A model generated the notes under the pieces. That model was not told the DNA's origin and ran no database searches. It saw only the letters and a program-made list of their open reading frames with translations. Source: Roseospira visakhapatnamensis (GTDB taxonomy: Bacteria; Pseudomonadota; Alphaproteobacteria; Rhodospirillales; Rhodospirillaceae). Taken from it: a stretch of DNA of 64,000 nt. This document shows, piece after piece, positions 1 to 10,720 of the stretch (position 1 is the first letter of the stretch; each line of letters begins with the position of its first letter). The stretch covers positions 62,001 through 126,000 of the forward strand of contig NZ_JACIGK010000004.1 in assembly GCF_014197915.1 (NCBI RefSeq), read 5' to 3'. The position numbers and the translations under genes were made by a program.

Positions 1-1376
1 ATGAGGGTCAGGAAGGCGTTCTGGGGGCTCAGGGTGGGGCCGAAGTCGCGCAGGGCCACGGCGCGGGCTTTGGTGGTGAAGGCGAAGTCGCCGAAGGTCT
101 CGTAGAAGGCCAGGCCGTGGTAGGCGGGTTCCGGCTTGGCCAGGGACGGGAACTTGCCGCTCCTGGCCCAGTCGAAACGCCCCGATTCGACGATCGCGCC
201 GCCCAGGGCGTTGCCGTGGCCCGACAGGAACTTGGTGGTGGAGTGGACCACGATGTCGGCGCCCCATTCGATGGGACGACAGAGCGCCGGCGTGGCCATG
301 GTGTTGTCGACGATCAACGGAACACCGGCCTCGTGCGCGATCGTGGCGACCTTTTCCACGTCGACGATGATCCCGCCGGGGTTGGCCAGCACCTCCAGGA
401 AGATGGCCTTGCAGCGGTCGGTCATGGCCCGGCGGAAACTCTCCGGGTCGGTGGGATCGACGAAGTGGCAGGTCCAGCCCAGTTTCTTGAACGAAAGCCC
501 GAACTGGGTGATCGTCCCGCCATAGAGGTTACGGGCCGCCAGGAACTCGTCTCCGGGTTCCAGCAGCGTGAAGAAGGTCAGGAACTGGGCGGCATGGCCC
601 GAGGCGGCGCAACAGGCGGCGCGCCCGCCCTCCAGGTTGGCGACGCGCTCCTCCAGCACGCAGACCGTGGGGTTGGACAGCCGCGTGTACACGTGGCCGA
701 AATTGTGCAGGTTGAAGCGGCTGGCGGCCTGGTCCACGTCGTCGAACACGTAGGACGTGGTCTGGAAGATGGGCGTGGCCCGCGCCCCCGTGGTGGGGTC
801 GGGGCTGGCGCCGGCGTGAATGGCCCGGGTGGCGAAGCCGAAGTCGGTCTTGCCGCCGGCGCCCTCGCCCTGGCCGGGCGCCCGCTTGGCGCGGGAACTG
901 ATGACCCCCGAATTGACCCCATACCAGCCCAGTTCGCCGCCCAGGCGGCCATACTCGATCTTCGGGCAGCGGTCCATGATCACGGTCAGGCCCGCCGCCT
1001 CGGCGCGCGCGGCCGCCGCGTCGTTGCGCACGCCCAGTTGCAGCCAGACCACCCGGACGCCCTTGTCGGCGGCCACGGCGATGGTCTCGTCCACCACGCC
1101 CCCGGCGGCCTCGGACCCCCGGAAGACGTCCACCATGTCGAAGGGCTCCGGCACATCGGCCAGGCTGGCGTGGACGGTCTCGCCCAGGATGGTCTTGCCG
1201 GCCTGCCCGGGATTGACGGGGATCACCCGATAGCCCTTTTCCTTCAGGTACTTCATCACGAAGTAGCTGGGTCGGTTGGGATTGGCCGACAGGCCCACCA
1301 TGGCGATGGTGCGCACGTCGGCCAGGATGGCGCGGATCAGGGCGTCGTCGTAGGTCAGGGCGGCCTGCTGGGTCAT
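1..1376 (-). CDS. CoA-binding domain fused to O-acetylhomoserine sulfhydrylase (3' end outside window)
   Basis: An open frame runs from ATG at 1376 to the left edge without a stop (458 codons visible). Residues 1 to about 140 resemble the YccU-type CoA-binding Rossmann domain (motifs [14 protein letters not shown] and VIPVNPG). From about residue 155 the protein is a Cys/Met-metabolism PLP enzyme like MetY/MetZ, which makes homocysteine from O-acetylhomoserine and sulfide. The PLP lysine is Lys382 in [12 protein letters not shown], and the substrate loop YTRLSNPT is present. AAGGA lies 10 nt upstream of the start. The two domains are normally separate proteins; here one frame joins them without an internal stop. 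It is divergent from the sulfite dehydrogenase genes, so both neighbours concern sulfur. The fusion is seen directly; the exact substrate is inferred from family. Confidence 0.88.
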   Translation of the reverse strand, partial: MTQQAALTYDDALIRAILADVRTIAMVGLSANPNRPSYFVMKYLKEKGYRVIPVNPGQAGKTILGETVHASLADVPEPFDMVDVFRGSEAAGGVVDETIAVAADKGVRVVWLQLGVRNDAAAARAEAAGLTVIMDRCPKIEYGRLGGELGWYGVNSGVISSRAKRAPGQGEGAGGKTDFGFATRAIHAGASPDPTTGARATPIFQTTSYVFDDVDQAASRFNLHNFGHVYTRLSNPTVCVLEERVANLEGGRAACCAASGHAAQFLTFFTLLEPGDEFLAARNLYGGTITQFGLSFKKLGWTCHFVDPTDPESFRRAMTDRCKAIFLEVLANPGGIIVDVEKVATIAHEAGVPLIVDNTMATPALCRPIEWGADIVVHSTTKFLSGHGNALGGAIVESGRFDWARSGKFPSLAKPEPAYHGLAFYETFGDFAFTTKARAVALRDFGPTLSPQNAFLTL

Positions 1377-1504
1377 GGGGGCGGGGTCCTTGCCGGAGCG
1401 GACGGGAGGGACCATGCAAGCGCGGGGGACCGCCGGGGTCAATGGGGCTCCCAGGCGGCCCGGGGGCCAGACGCGACCACCGGTGCGATGTGCCGCCGAC
1501 CTCA

Positions 1505-1533
1505 TTGCGCACACGAACCGATCTGGTTATACA
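1505..1533 (+). promoter_or_regulatory. Candidate sigma70-type promoter for the sorAB pair
   Basis: TTGCGC at 1505-1510 and TATACA at 1528-1533 are separated by exactly 17 nt, upstream of the sulfite dehydrogenase genes, which would give a leader of about 105 nt. The match is moderate (3/6 and 4/6), so this is a suggestion only. Confidence 0.3.
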
Positions 1534-1643
1534 TCCAAAGGAGACGGGCATCCTCGCCTGACCGCCTTGCCGGAGCGGCTTGTCCGCCCCCAAGGAGCCG
1601 GGCCCATACAAAAAGGCCCGTCCGAACAGGGAGGTCTTTCACC

Positions 1644-2948
1644 ATGCCCAAGGACCGTGGACTGCGGGAGCTGTATGAACAGGACCCCATCGTCGCCGAT
1701 GAAATCGTGTTCGGCCGCCGGACCGGACCCGACCGGCGCGGCTTCCTGAAAGGCGCCGGGCTGGCCGCGATGGGCACCGTCCTCGGCGCCGGCATTCCGT
1801 TCCACCGGAGCATGCCCGCCGGCCTGATCCCGGCCGCGCTCGCCGACTCGACCGATGACGTCGTGATCGAGGGCAAGACCGGCCTGCGGGTGCTGAACGA
1901 CCGGCCGGTGAACGCCGAAACGCCCGCCCACCTGCTGGACGACGACGTCACGCCCGTCGCGCACTACTACATTCGCAACAACGGCGTTCCACCCGACAAC
2001 ACCCGCGCCGAGGGCTGGCGCCTGACGGTGGACGGAGAGGTTCACCAGGCGCTGAATCTGACCATCGGCGACCTGGCGGACCGGTTCGAGGTGGTGACCC
2101 TGCGCCTGCAGCACGAGTGCGGCGGCAACGGCCGCGCCGGCTTCAACCCACCGGCCAGCGGCAACCAGTGGACCACGGGGGCCATCGGCAACGCGGCCTG
2201 GACCGGCGTGCGCATGCGCGACGTGCTCGACGCCGCCGGCCTCAAGGATAGCGCGCTGTACACCGCGCACCATGGCGCCGACACCCACTTGTCCGGCGAT
2301 CCCGCGAAGGTGCCGATCTCGCGCGGCGTGCCGATGTGGAAGGCGATGGACCCACACACGCTGATCGCCTGGCAGATGAACGGCCAGGACATCCATCCCA
2401 TGAACGGCGCGCCCCTGCGTATCCTCTGCCCGGGCTGGCCCGGCTCGACCTCGCAGAAGTGGCTGACCCGCATCCAGGTGCGCGACGTGGTCCACGACGG
2501 CACCAAGATGACGGCCCCCAGCTACAGTGTCCCCTATCATTCGGTGCAGCCCGGGGCCGAGGTGGCCAAGGCGGACTTCAAGATCATCGAGTCCATGCCG
2601 GTCAAGTCGCTGATCACCTATCCACGCAGCGGCATGACACTCCCCGAGGGCCACCGCGCGCTGCGCCTGCGCGGGCATGCCTGGTCGGGCGACGACACGG
2701 TGACGGCGGTGGACGTCAGCCACGACTTCGGCGCCACCTGGACCCGTGCCACCCTGTCGGCGCCGCCGAACCCCTATTCCTGGCAACGCTGGGAGGCCGA
2801 ACTCTCGTTCCCGACCCGGGGCTACTACGAGATCTGGGCACGCGCGACCAACGGTCGCGGCCGCCAGCAACCGTTCATTCCGCCCTGGAATCCCAAGGGA
2901 TACCTGAACAACGCCATGCACCGCATCGCCGTGATGGTGGCCGCATGA
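1644..2948 (+). CDS. sorA: Sulfite dehydrogenase, molybdenum subunit (SorA-like)
   Basis: A 434-residue sulfite oxidase-family molybdopterin enzyme, predicted to oxidise sulfite to sulfate in the periplasm. A Tat-type signal with DRRGFLKGAG lies near residue 32, as expected for a cofactor-loaded exported enzyme. The Mo-ligand cysteine is Cys159 in LQHECGGNGR. The C-terminal half has the Mo-co dimerisation fold (GHAWSGDDTVTAVDVS, then a C-terminal WNPKGYLNN segment). The start at 1644 is chosen because it has a GGGAGG site about 10 nt upstream and begins just before the Tat signal; the frame is open much further upstream but that part is not protein-like. The stop overlaps the start of a monohaem cytochrome gene (ATGA), the arrangement of SorAB. 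SoxC is a paralogue, but no other sox genes are nearby. Confidence 0.88.
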   Translation: MPKDRGLRELYEQDPIVADEIVFGRRTGPDRRGFLKGAGLAAMGTVLGAGIPFHRSMPAGLIPAALADSTDDVVIEGKTGLRVLNDRPVNAETPAHLLDDDVTPVAHYYIRNNGVPPDNTRAEGWRLTVDGEVHQALNLTIGDLADRFEVVTLRLQHECGGNGRAGFNPPASGNQWTTGAIGNAAWTGVRMRDVLDAAGLKDSALYTAHHGADTHLSGDPAKVPISRGVPMWKAMDPHTLIAWQMNGQDIHPMNGAPLRILCPGWPGSTSQKWLTRIQVRDVVHDGTKMTAPSYSVPYHSVQPGAEVAKADFKIIESMPVKSLITYPRSGMTLPEGHRALRLRGHAWSGDDTVTAVDVSHDFGATWTRATLSAPPNPYSWQRWEAELSFPTRGYYEIWARATNGRGRQQPFIPPWNPKGYLNNAMHRIAVMVAA

Positions 2949-3343
2949 GGCCATGTCCGGCCCGCCCCGCCGCCTGTCGCGGCGGACGGCGGTCTGGAGG
3001 GGTGGCGGCCGTGGCTTGCGCCGCCATCCTCCTGCTTCCGCGCGTCACGGCCGCCCAGGACCTCCCCGGGGATGGCGAGGCCAAGTGGATCGTGGAAGCA
3101 TGGTGCGGCGCCTGCCATTCCCTCGCCATGGTCACGCAGCAGGGCATGTCCCGGCGGCGCTGGGACGAGACCCTGGTGTGGATGGTCGAGAAGCAGGGGA
3201 TGCAAGAGTTGCCGGACGATACCCGCGAGACGGTGCTTGACTACCTCGCCGAGCACTTCGGCGAGGATCACCGGCCCGGAGGCGCCGCCGGGCCGCCACC
3301 GTCCATGGGCATCGGCGTGCAACCGCTGTTCCCGCCGCGCTGA
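2945..3343 (+). CDS. sorB: Sulfite dehydrogenase cytochrome c subunit (SorB-like)
   Basis: A 132-residue exported monohaem cytochrome c. An N-terminal hydrophobic segment (about residues 19-35) ends near AQDLPGDGEAK and acts as a signal peptide. The haem site is CGACH. The following QQGMSRRRWDETLVWM and the LPDDTRETVLDYLAEHFG segment match the SorB fold, with the distal methionine probably in the KQGM or QQGM stretch. It is translationally coupled to the molybdenum subunit by a 4-bp overlap and should accept its electrons. The C-terminal 25 residues (GPPPSMGIGVQPLFPPR) are a Pro-rich extension beyond the usual domain. Confidence 0.85.
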   Translation: MRPCPARPAACRGGRRSGGVAAVACAAILLLPRVTAAQDLPGDGEAKWIVEAWCGACHSLAMVTQQGMSRRRWDETLVWMVEKQGMQELPDDTRETVLDYLAEHFGEDHRPGGAAGPPPSMGIGVQPLFPPR

Positions 3344-3354
3344 CGGGACAGCCC

Positions 3355-3543
3355 CTACCGCACCTTCCAGGCCGTGTAGGCGGTCCCCACCGTCGCCGCG
3401 ACACCGCCGATCGCCGCCACCACGGCGGCGATCCCGTCGGCGGACGCGATGTCCAGGACTCGGGCGGCCAGCAGCCCCTGGTGCGCCGCCAGCGCCAGGA
3501 ACAGCAGGGCCATCAGGCCAAAGCCAATGCGAATGGCGACCAT
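3355..3543 (-). CDS. Small hypothetical two-helix membrane protein
   Basis: A 62-codon frame from ATG at 3543 with GGAG about 11 nt upstream. The product has two hydrophobic stretches: IGFGLMALLFLALAAHQGLL near the N terminus and a second Ala/Val-rich one (GIAAVVAAIGGVAATVGTAY), ending TAWKVR. The frame extends upstream to 3615, but that part is Arg/Trp-rich and not membrane-like. It converges on the sorB-like gene with only 11 nt between stops. I recognise no family. Confidence 0.5.
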   Translation of the reverse strand: MVAIRIGFGLMALLFLALAAHQGLLAARVLDIASADGIAAVVAAIGGVAATVGTAYTAWKVR

Positions 3544-3797
3544 CGGTTCCCCATCTCCGCAGCCTGCGCGCCGCCACCACCGCCGGGCGGCCCAAGTCCC
3601 TTGATCGTAGCACAAATTCGCCCCCGCCGGCGGCCGTCATCCGCCATCGCCCACCGACAATCAGGGCACACAACGGACTTGCCCCCGGTGTCCATCTCGA
3701 CGACACTCCCCGCCTTCCGAGGGGATACCACCACCATCGAAATGATCAGGACTCGGGCACCGCCCCGTGTCGGCGCCTCATGGGGAGGAAGATGCGC

Positions 3798-5477
3798 ATG
3801 GAGCGAATCACGGCCACCGGCGGTGAATGGGTGGTGGGGTGCCTGGAACGGCTTGGCGTCAAGCACGTATTCGGGGTCCCCGGGGAGAGTTACCTGCCCG
3901 TGCTCGACGCCCTGGTGGATTCGTCCATCCGCTTCATCTGCTCCCGTCACGAAAGCGGCGCGGCCCTGGCCGCCGAGGCCCAGGGCAAGCTGACCGGCCG
4001 CCCCGGCGTGGCCTTCGTGACCCGAGGCCCCGGCGCCACCAACGCCGCCGCCGGCCTGCACGTGGCCCGGCAGGACTCCACGCCGCTGGTGCTGTTCGTC
4101 GGTCAGGTGCAGCGGGACGTCCGGGAACGCGAGGCGTTTCAGGAGATCGACTACCGCCGCATGTTCGGTGAGGTGACCAAGTGGGTCGCCGACATCGACC
4201 GCGCCGACCGCGTCCCCGAAATGATCTCGCGCGCCTTCCACGTCGCCACCTCGGGCCGCCCCGGACCGGTGGTGCTGGCCCTGCCCGAAGACATGCTGCG
4301 CGAGGACGCCACCGGCCTGCGCCTGCCCCGGGGGTTCACACCGGCGGAAACGCACCCGGGCGAGACCGACATAACGCGTCTGACGGCATTGATCGATGGC
4401 GCCGAGCGGCCGCTGGCCATCGTCGGCGGCAGCCGCTGGGACGCCGACGCCGTGGACGCCTTCACCCGCTTCGCCGAGGCGCGCGGCCTGCCCGTGGCCT
4501 GCTCGTTCCGGCGCCAGATGCTGTTCGATCACACCCACCCGCTGTACGCCGGCGACGTGGGGCTGGGCATCAACCCGGCCCTGGCGAAGCGCATTCGCGA
4601 GAGCGACGTGCTGCTGCTGGCCGGCGGACGGTTCGGCGAGGTGCCCTCCCAGGGCTACACGCTGCTGGACATTCCGCTGCCGCGCCAGACGGTGATTCAC
4701 GTGCATGCCGACGCCGGGGAACTGGGGCGCGTCTATCGCCCGGCGCTGGGCATCCATGCCACGCCGCGCGCCCTCGCGGCGGCGCTGGCCCGTGTACCGC
4801 CGCCACGCCACCGGCGCCGCAAGCCCGATCTGGCCCGCGCCGCCCATGAAGCCTACCGGCTGTGGGCGACGCCCCCCGAGGACGGGCCGGGCACGCTGCA
4901 CATGGGGCCGGTCATGACCCACGTGCAGGCGATGCTGCCCGAAGACGCCATCATCACCAACGGGGCCGGCAACTACGCCACCTGGATCCACCGGTTTCAT
5001 CGCTTCCGCCGCTTCGGCACCCAGGCGGCGCCGACCTCCGGGTCCATGGGCTATGCGCTGCCGGCGGCCATCGGCGCCCAGTTGACGTTCCCGGACCGGC
5101 TGGTGCTGTGCGTCACCGGCGACGGCGACTTTCAGATGACGGCCCAGGAACTCGGCACCATGATCCAGGAGCGGCTGCCGATCGTCGTCCTGGTGATCAA
5201 CAACGGCGCCCATGGCACCGTCCGCATGCATCAGGAACGCGCCTATCCCGGGCGGGTGTCGGGAACGCATCTGGAGAACCCGGACTTCGCCGCCCTGGCG
5301 CGGGCCTATGGCGCCCATGGCGAGACCGTCGACACCACCGCGCAGGTTCCGGCCGCGCTGGCCCGCGCCCTCGACGCCGCGACCACCCGGCGCCGCCCGT
5401 CCCTGCTCGAAATCGTCCTGGACATCGAGGCCATCACGCCCACCCGAACCCTCAGCGACATCCGATCCGGGCGTTAG
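3798..5477 (+). CDS. Thiamine diphosphate enzyme, acetolactate synthase large-subunit family
   Basis: A 559-residue ThDP-dependent decarboxylase/ligase of the IlvB-like superfamily. The N-terminal pyrimidine-binding domain carries the activating glutamate in CSRHESGAALAAEA. A central domain follows, then the C-terminal cofactor domain with the GDGDFQM...VINN motif that binds Mg-ThDP. Start 3798 (MERITATGGEW) is preferred over 3792 because GGAGGA then sits 8 nt upstream. No small regulatory subunit gene (ilvN) is adjacent, so it is probably not the biosynthetic IlvB. Related enzymes of this type act on 2-oxo acids or oxalyl-CoA; the substrate cannot be told from sequence. It stands as a single gene. 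Confidence 0.85.
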   Translation: MERITATGGEWVVGCLERLGVKHVFGVPGESYLPVLDALVDSSIRFICSRHESGAALAAEAQGKLTGRPGVAFVTRGPGATNAAAGLHVARQDSTPLVLFVGQVQRDVREREAFQEIDYRRMFGEVTKWVADIDRADRVPEMISRAFHVATSGRPGPVVLALPEDMLREDATGLRLPRGFTPAETHPGETDITRLTALIDGAERPLAIVGGSRWDADAVDAFTRFAEARGLPVACSFRRQMLFDHTHPLYAGDVGLGINPALAKRIRESDVLLLAGGRFGEVPSQGYTLLDIPLPRQTVIHVHADAGELGRVYRPALGIHATPRALAAALARVPPPRHRRRKPDLARAAHEAYRLWATPPEDGPGTLHMGPVMTHVQAMLPEDAIITNGAGNYATWIHRFHRFRRFGTQAAPTSGSMGYALPAAIGAQLTFPDRLVLCVTGDGDFQMTAQELGTMIQERLPIVVLVINNGAHGTVRMHQERAYPGRVSGTHLENPDFAALARAYGAHGETVDTTAQVPAALARALDAATTRRRPSLLEIVLDIEAITPTRTLSDIRSGR

Positions 5478-5585
5478 ACCCTCGCTCCGGGCACCATCCG
5501 GAAGAGATGACACCCCCTGTCCGCCCGCGACGACCTCGGATACGATACGATCGGAGACAGGGCGCTCGACACGGCGGGAACACCT

Positions 5586-7679
5586 ATGGCCGAAGAGGCA
5601 TCCCCGGGGCACACGGATACAACGGACGGGGCGGATCGGCCGCCGCCCCCCCCGAGACGACGGCCCGGTATGGTCCACGCGCTGGCCTGGCGCCTGTTCA
5701 TGGCCTCCACGCTGGCCCTCGCCACGTTGTACGTGTATTGGGGCATAGATCTATACCATAGCATGAATGCGGAAGTCCGCTATCGCGCCGAAACCCTGAT
5801 GGAGGAACGGCGCTCCTACATTCATGCCCTGGTGCAGACGGCGGTCAACGGCGCCGAGCACCACCGCCACACCGTGGAAGCCCGGATCCGTCAGGTCATC
5901 CGCCACCGCGTCGATCAGGCCCTCCAGGTGGCCGACCACCTGTGGCGCGAGGGACCGGGCAACGGCCCCGACGACCGCGCCGCCGTCATTCGCGAGGCCC
6001 TGCGCCCCATGCGGTTCGACGATGGGCGCGGCTACTTCTTTGTGTTCGAGCTGGACACCGGGCGGGGCATCCTGCACGCGGCCATGCCGAACCTGGAAGG
6101 CACCGACCTGCGTCTGGTGCGCGACGGGCGCGGCAAGACCATCGTCCCGGAGATGATCGCCCTGATCAACGAGGAGGGCGGCGGGTACTACTCCTACCAT
6201 TGGCGTCATCCCAACCGTCCCGGCACCGACCACGCCAAGGTGACGTATGTGGACGTGTTCGAGCCGCTGGGATGGGGCGTCGCCACCGGCGACTACATCC
6301 GGGACATGACCCTCGACATCCAGAAGGAGGTGCTCGACCAGTTGCGCGCCATGACCTTCGGCGGCGACGGCTACATCTTCGCCGGCACCTGGAACGGTTT
6401 CAGCCTGTTGGGACCGGCGGCGGGAACCAACGTCTGGGACGCCACCGACCCGACCGGCGTCAAGCTCATCCAGGAGCTGGTGGCGGCGGCCCGAAACGGC
6501 GGCGGCTTCGTGTCCTATCGCCTGCCCGACATCGCCGAAAGCGGCACCGAAACCTTCAAGCTCAGTTATGTGATGGGCATCCCGGAGTGGGAGTGGTACG
6601 TGGGCGCCGGGGTGTCCGTCGACGACATCAGGAGCGAGATCGCCGACATGCGCGCGGCCATCCGCGTGGAGGCCTTTCAGGCGCTGGGTCTGGGGGCCTG
6701 CCTGGTGATCGTTCTGGCGGCGGTCAGCTACTTGATCTCGCTGCACATCGCGGGACAGGTGGGCGCGGAGATGGGACGCCTCGAAGCCTTCCTGGCCGGC
6801 GATGGGCGCGCCCGCGACGTGTTGAAGCCGGAAACGATCCGCCACGCCGAAATGGCGCGGCTGGTGGACGCCATCCTCGCCATGGTCGCCCGCCGCGACC
6901 AGACCGAGGGCGCGCTGGCCCGGCAGACACGCAGCCTGGAGCAGTCCAACGCCGACCTGGAGCGCTTCGCCTACGTGGCGTCCCACGACCTGCGCGAGCC
7001 ACTGCGCATGGTGGCCAGCTACGTCGGACTGCTGCGGCGGCGCTACTACGGGCGACTGGACAGCGACGCCGATACCTTCATCGACTACGCCACCGAGGGC
7101 GCCCAGCGGATGCACGCCATGATCGGCGACCTGCTGGAGTACGCCCGCGTCAAGCGGACCGAGAATCCCCTGGCGGCGGTGTCGCTGGACAAGGCGCTGG
7201 ACAAGGCCCTGCATTCCCTGTCGGCGCGCCTGCGCGACGGGGGCGCCGACGTCACGGTCGAAGGCCCGTTGCCCGTGGTGCGGGGGCAGGAGACCCTGCT
7301 GGTCAGCCTGATGCAGAATCTGGTCGACAACGCCGTCAAGTATCGCCATCCCGACCGGCGGCCACGGGTGTGGATCGGCGCCCATGTCGACCACGGATGG
7401 TGCGAAATCTCGGTGCGCGACAACGGCCTGGGGATCGAGCCCGCCTTCCGCGAACGCGTGTTCCAGATCTTCCAGCGCCTGCACCCCGGTGGCACCTACC
7501 CGGGCACCGGCGTCGGCCTGAGCATCTGTCACAGCATCGTGGAAAGCCACGGCGGCCGCATCTGGGTCGAAAGCGGCCCCGACAACGTGGGATCGGTGTT
7601 CAAGGTCGCCTTGCCGGTCTGCATGGATCACGGCCCATCCGCGCCGGCCGCCACGCCGGCCACGCCCCGTCAGTCGTGA
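5586..7679 (+). CDS. Membrane histidine kinase with periplasmic Cache sensor domain
   Basis: A 697-residue sensor kinase. A Pro-rich cytoplasmic start precedes a membrane helix at about residues 34-54, then a large periplasmic region with Cache-type features (GRGYFFVFELDTGRG, GWGVATGDYI, then a second Cache-like segment with GIPEWEWYVGAG). A second helix lies at about 364-390 (ACLVIVLAAVSYLISLHIAG). A short linker leads to a HisKA domain with phospho-acceptor His467 in YVASHDLREPLRMV and an HATPase domain with N box LVDNAVKYRH and G boxes DNGLGIEP and GTGVGLSI. The HisKA/HATPase pair is of the phytochrome-like kinase type. No response regulator gene is adjacent, so it is an orphan kinase here. 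Its 3' end overlaps the convergent permease gene by 10 bp. Confidence 0.88.
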   Translation: MAEEASPGHTDTTDGADRPPPPPRRRPGMVHALAWRLFMASTLALATLYVYWGIDLYHSMNAEVRYRAETLMEERRSYIHALVQTAVNGAEHHRHTVEARIRQVIRHRVDQALQVADHLWREGPGNGPDDRAAVIREALRPMRFDDGRGYFFVFELDTGRGILHAAMPNLEGTDLRLVRDGRGKTIVPEMIALINEEGGGYYSYHWRHPNRPGTDHAKVTYVDVFEPLGWGVATGDYIRDMTLDIQKEVLDQLRAMTFGGDGYIFAGTWNGFSLLGPAAGTNVWDATDPTGVKLIQELVAAARNGGGFVSYRLPDIAESGTETFKLSYVMGIPEWEWYVGAGVSVDDIRSEIADMRAAIRVEAFQALGLGACLVIVLAAVSYLISLHIAGQVGAEMGRLEAFLAGDGRARDVLKPETIRHAEMARLVDAILAMVARRDQTEGALARQTRSLEQSNADLERFAYVASHDLREPLRMVASYVGLLRRRYYGRLDSDADTFIDYATEGAQRMHAMIGDLLEYARVKRTENPLAAVSLDKALDKALHSLSARLRDGGADVTVEGPLPVVRGQETLLVSLMQNLVDNAVKYRHPDRRPRVWIGAHVDHGWCEISVRDNGLGIEPAFRERVFQIFQRLHPGGTYPGTGVGLSICHSIVESHGGRIWVESGPDNVGSVFKVALPVCMDHGPSAPAATPATPRQS

Positions 7680-8725
7680 TGGATCCGGCCGTCGCCGGAC
7701 AGCAGCACGGCCACCCAGCGGGTGCGCGGGAAGTACGACAGCACGATCATGATCATGCCGGTCAGCGGGACGCACAGGAACATCCCGACGACTCCCCAGA
7801 TCTGACCCCAGACCACCAGCGACAGGATCACCACCAGCGGACTCATGTTCAGGGACTGACCCATCAGGCGTGGCTCGAGGATGTTGCCGATGGCCACCTG
7901 CACCGTGCCCAGCACGCCGACGACGATCAGGAACGGCGCCGGGGTCCCGAACTGCACCAGCGCCAGCACCGCCGGGAACGCCACCCCCAGCAACGAGCCG
8001 ATGGTGGGAATGTAGTTCAGCAGGAAGATGACCACCGCCCAGAACGGCGCGTAGTCCACGCCCACGGCGACCAGGACGGCGTAGCTGATCGTGCCGGTCA
8101 GCACGCTCGTCAGGGTCTTGATCCACACGTAGGTCTGAATGTCCGTCTGGATCCGCCCCAGCAGGGCGCGCACCCAGCTCTCCTGCTCCGGATCGGGCAA
8201 CAGGGCCGACAGCTTGCGGTCGAAGCGCCGTTGCTCGATCAACAGGAACAGCACGTACACCAGGATCAGGCCGGCCTGCCCGACCAGGCTGGAGACCGCG
8301 CCGGCGACCTGAGGCACCAGGTCGGGAATGCTGATCTGGTTGAGCAGGTCGTCGAGGTCGATCGCCTGACGCAGCCCCAGCGCGGCCGATCCCTCGGCCA
8401 GCAGGCGCCGCAGGTTTTCCTGATACATGGGCGCCGCGTCGGTGACCTCGGCGATGTTCTGGCTGGCCATGCGCCCGAACAGGTACAGCAGCAGGCCGAT
8501 GATGCCCAACGCCAGGGTCATGCACACCCAGGACGGCAGGCGCGCGCCCACCCGGGGCAGTTGCCCGATGCCGCCGGCCAGGGCGTTGATGAGATGCCAG
8601 ACGATGACCGCCACGGCCACCGGCACCAGCACGGTCTGGCCCAGCACCAGCAGCGATCCGAACAACACGGCGGCGCCGAACCACAGCAACCCGATCATGG
8701 ATCGAAAGGCGCTGTCCGTGGTCAT
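7670..8725 (-). CDS. AI-2E family transporter (PerM/YdiK-type permease)
   Basis: A 351-residue polytopic membrane protein of the AI-2E exporter family: paired N-terminal helices (IGLLWFGAAVLFGSLLVLGQ...), a central soluble helical region, then about five helices including FLLNYIPTIGSLLGVAFPA and GNILEPRLMGQSLNMSPLVV, which are family signatures. The start at 8725 (MTTDSAFRS) has GGGAGAG upstream; a longer frame exists but is not needed. Members have been linked to AI-2 or to Na+/H+ exchange; the substrate here is unknown. It converges on and overlaps the histidine kinase gene. Confidence 0.85.
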   Translation of the reverse strand: MTTDSAFRSMIGLLWFGAAVLFGSLLVLGQTVLVPVAVAVIVWHLINALAGGIGQLPRVGARLPSWVCMTLALGIIGLLLYLFGRMASQNIAEVTDAAPMYQENLRRLLAEGSAALGLRQAIDLDDLLNQISIPDLVPQVAGAVSSLVGQAGLILVYVLFLLIEQRRFDRKLSALLPDPEQESWVRALLGRIQTDIQTYVWIKTLTSVLTGTISYAVLVAVGVDYAPFWAVVIFLLNYIPTIGSLLGVAFPAVLALVQFGTPAPFLIVVGVLGTVQVAIGNILEPRLMGQSLNMSPLVVILSLVVWGQIWGVVGMFLCVPLTGMIMIVLSYFPRTRWVAVLLSGDGRIHHD

Positions 8726-10446
<1,721 letters not shown>

Positions 10447-10613
10447 CGCGCCTCCCGACGCCACCGGACCGGCGGGCCGCGTCCCGGACGCGGGGTCAGG
10501 CCGACCCGGTGAGTCCGGCGCCGACGCCCACGCCGGAGGCACACCGGCCGACGGCGCGGGCTTGTCGCGGCTCCCGTGTGCGGATCCAGATGCAAGAGAC
10601 CGTTCGCGTTCTT

Positions 10614-10640
10614 TTGTCTGGATCGAAGGTGCACTAGATT
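10614..10640 (+). promoter_or_regulatory. Possible promoter in the mreB-mreC gap
   Basis: TTGTCT at 10614-10619 and TAGATT at 10635-10640 with a short 15-nt spacer, in a less GC-rich patch about 80 nt before mreC. The spacing is suboptimal; listed as a suggestion because the gap is unusually long for this cluster. Confidence 0.25.
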
Positions 10641-10720
10641 CAAACTGTTGTGCAGCGACTTGAGCCGTCACGGATGGTATCCTTGACGGCATCGCCGCAC
10701 CAGGGTGGACGGACCAGCCG

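Noticed and set aside
117-1643. Long open extension upstream of the sulfite dehydrogenase start
   Set aside because: It is antisense to the sulfhydrylase fusion, Gly/His/Arg-rich, and the Tat signal and ribosome-binding site fix the start at 1644.
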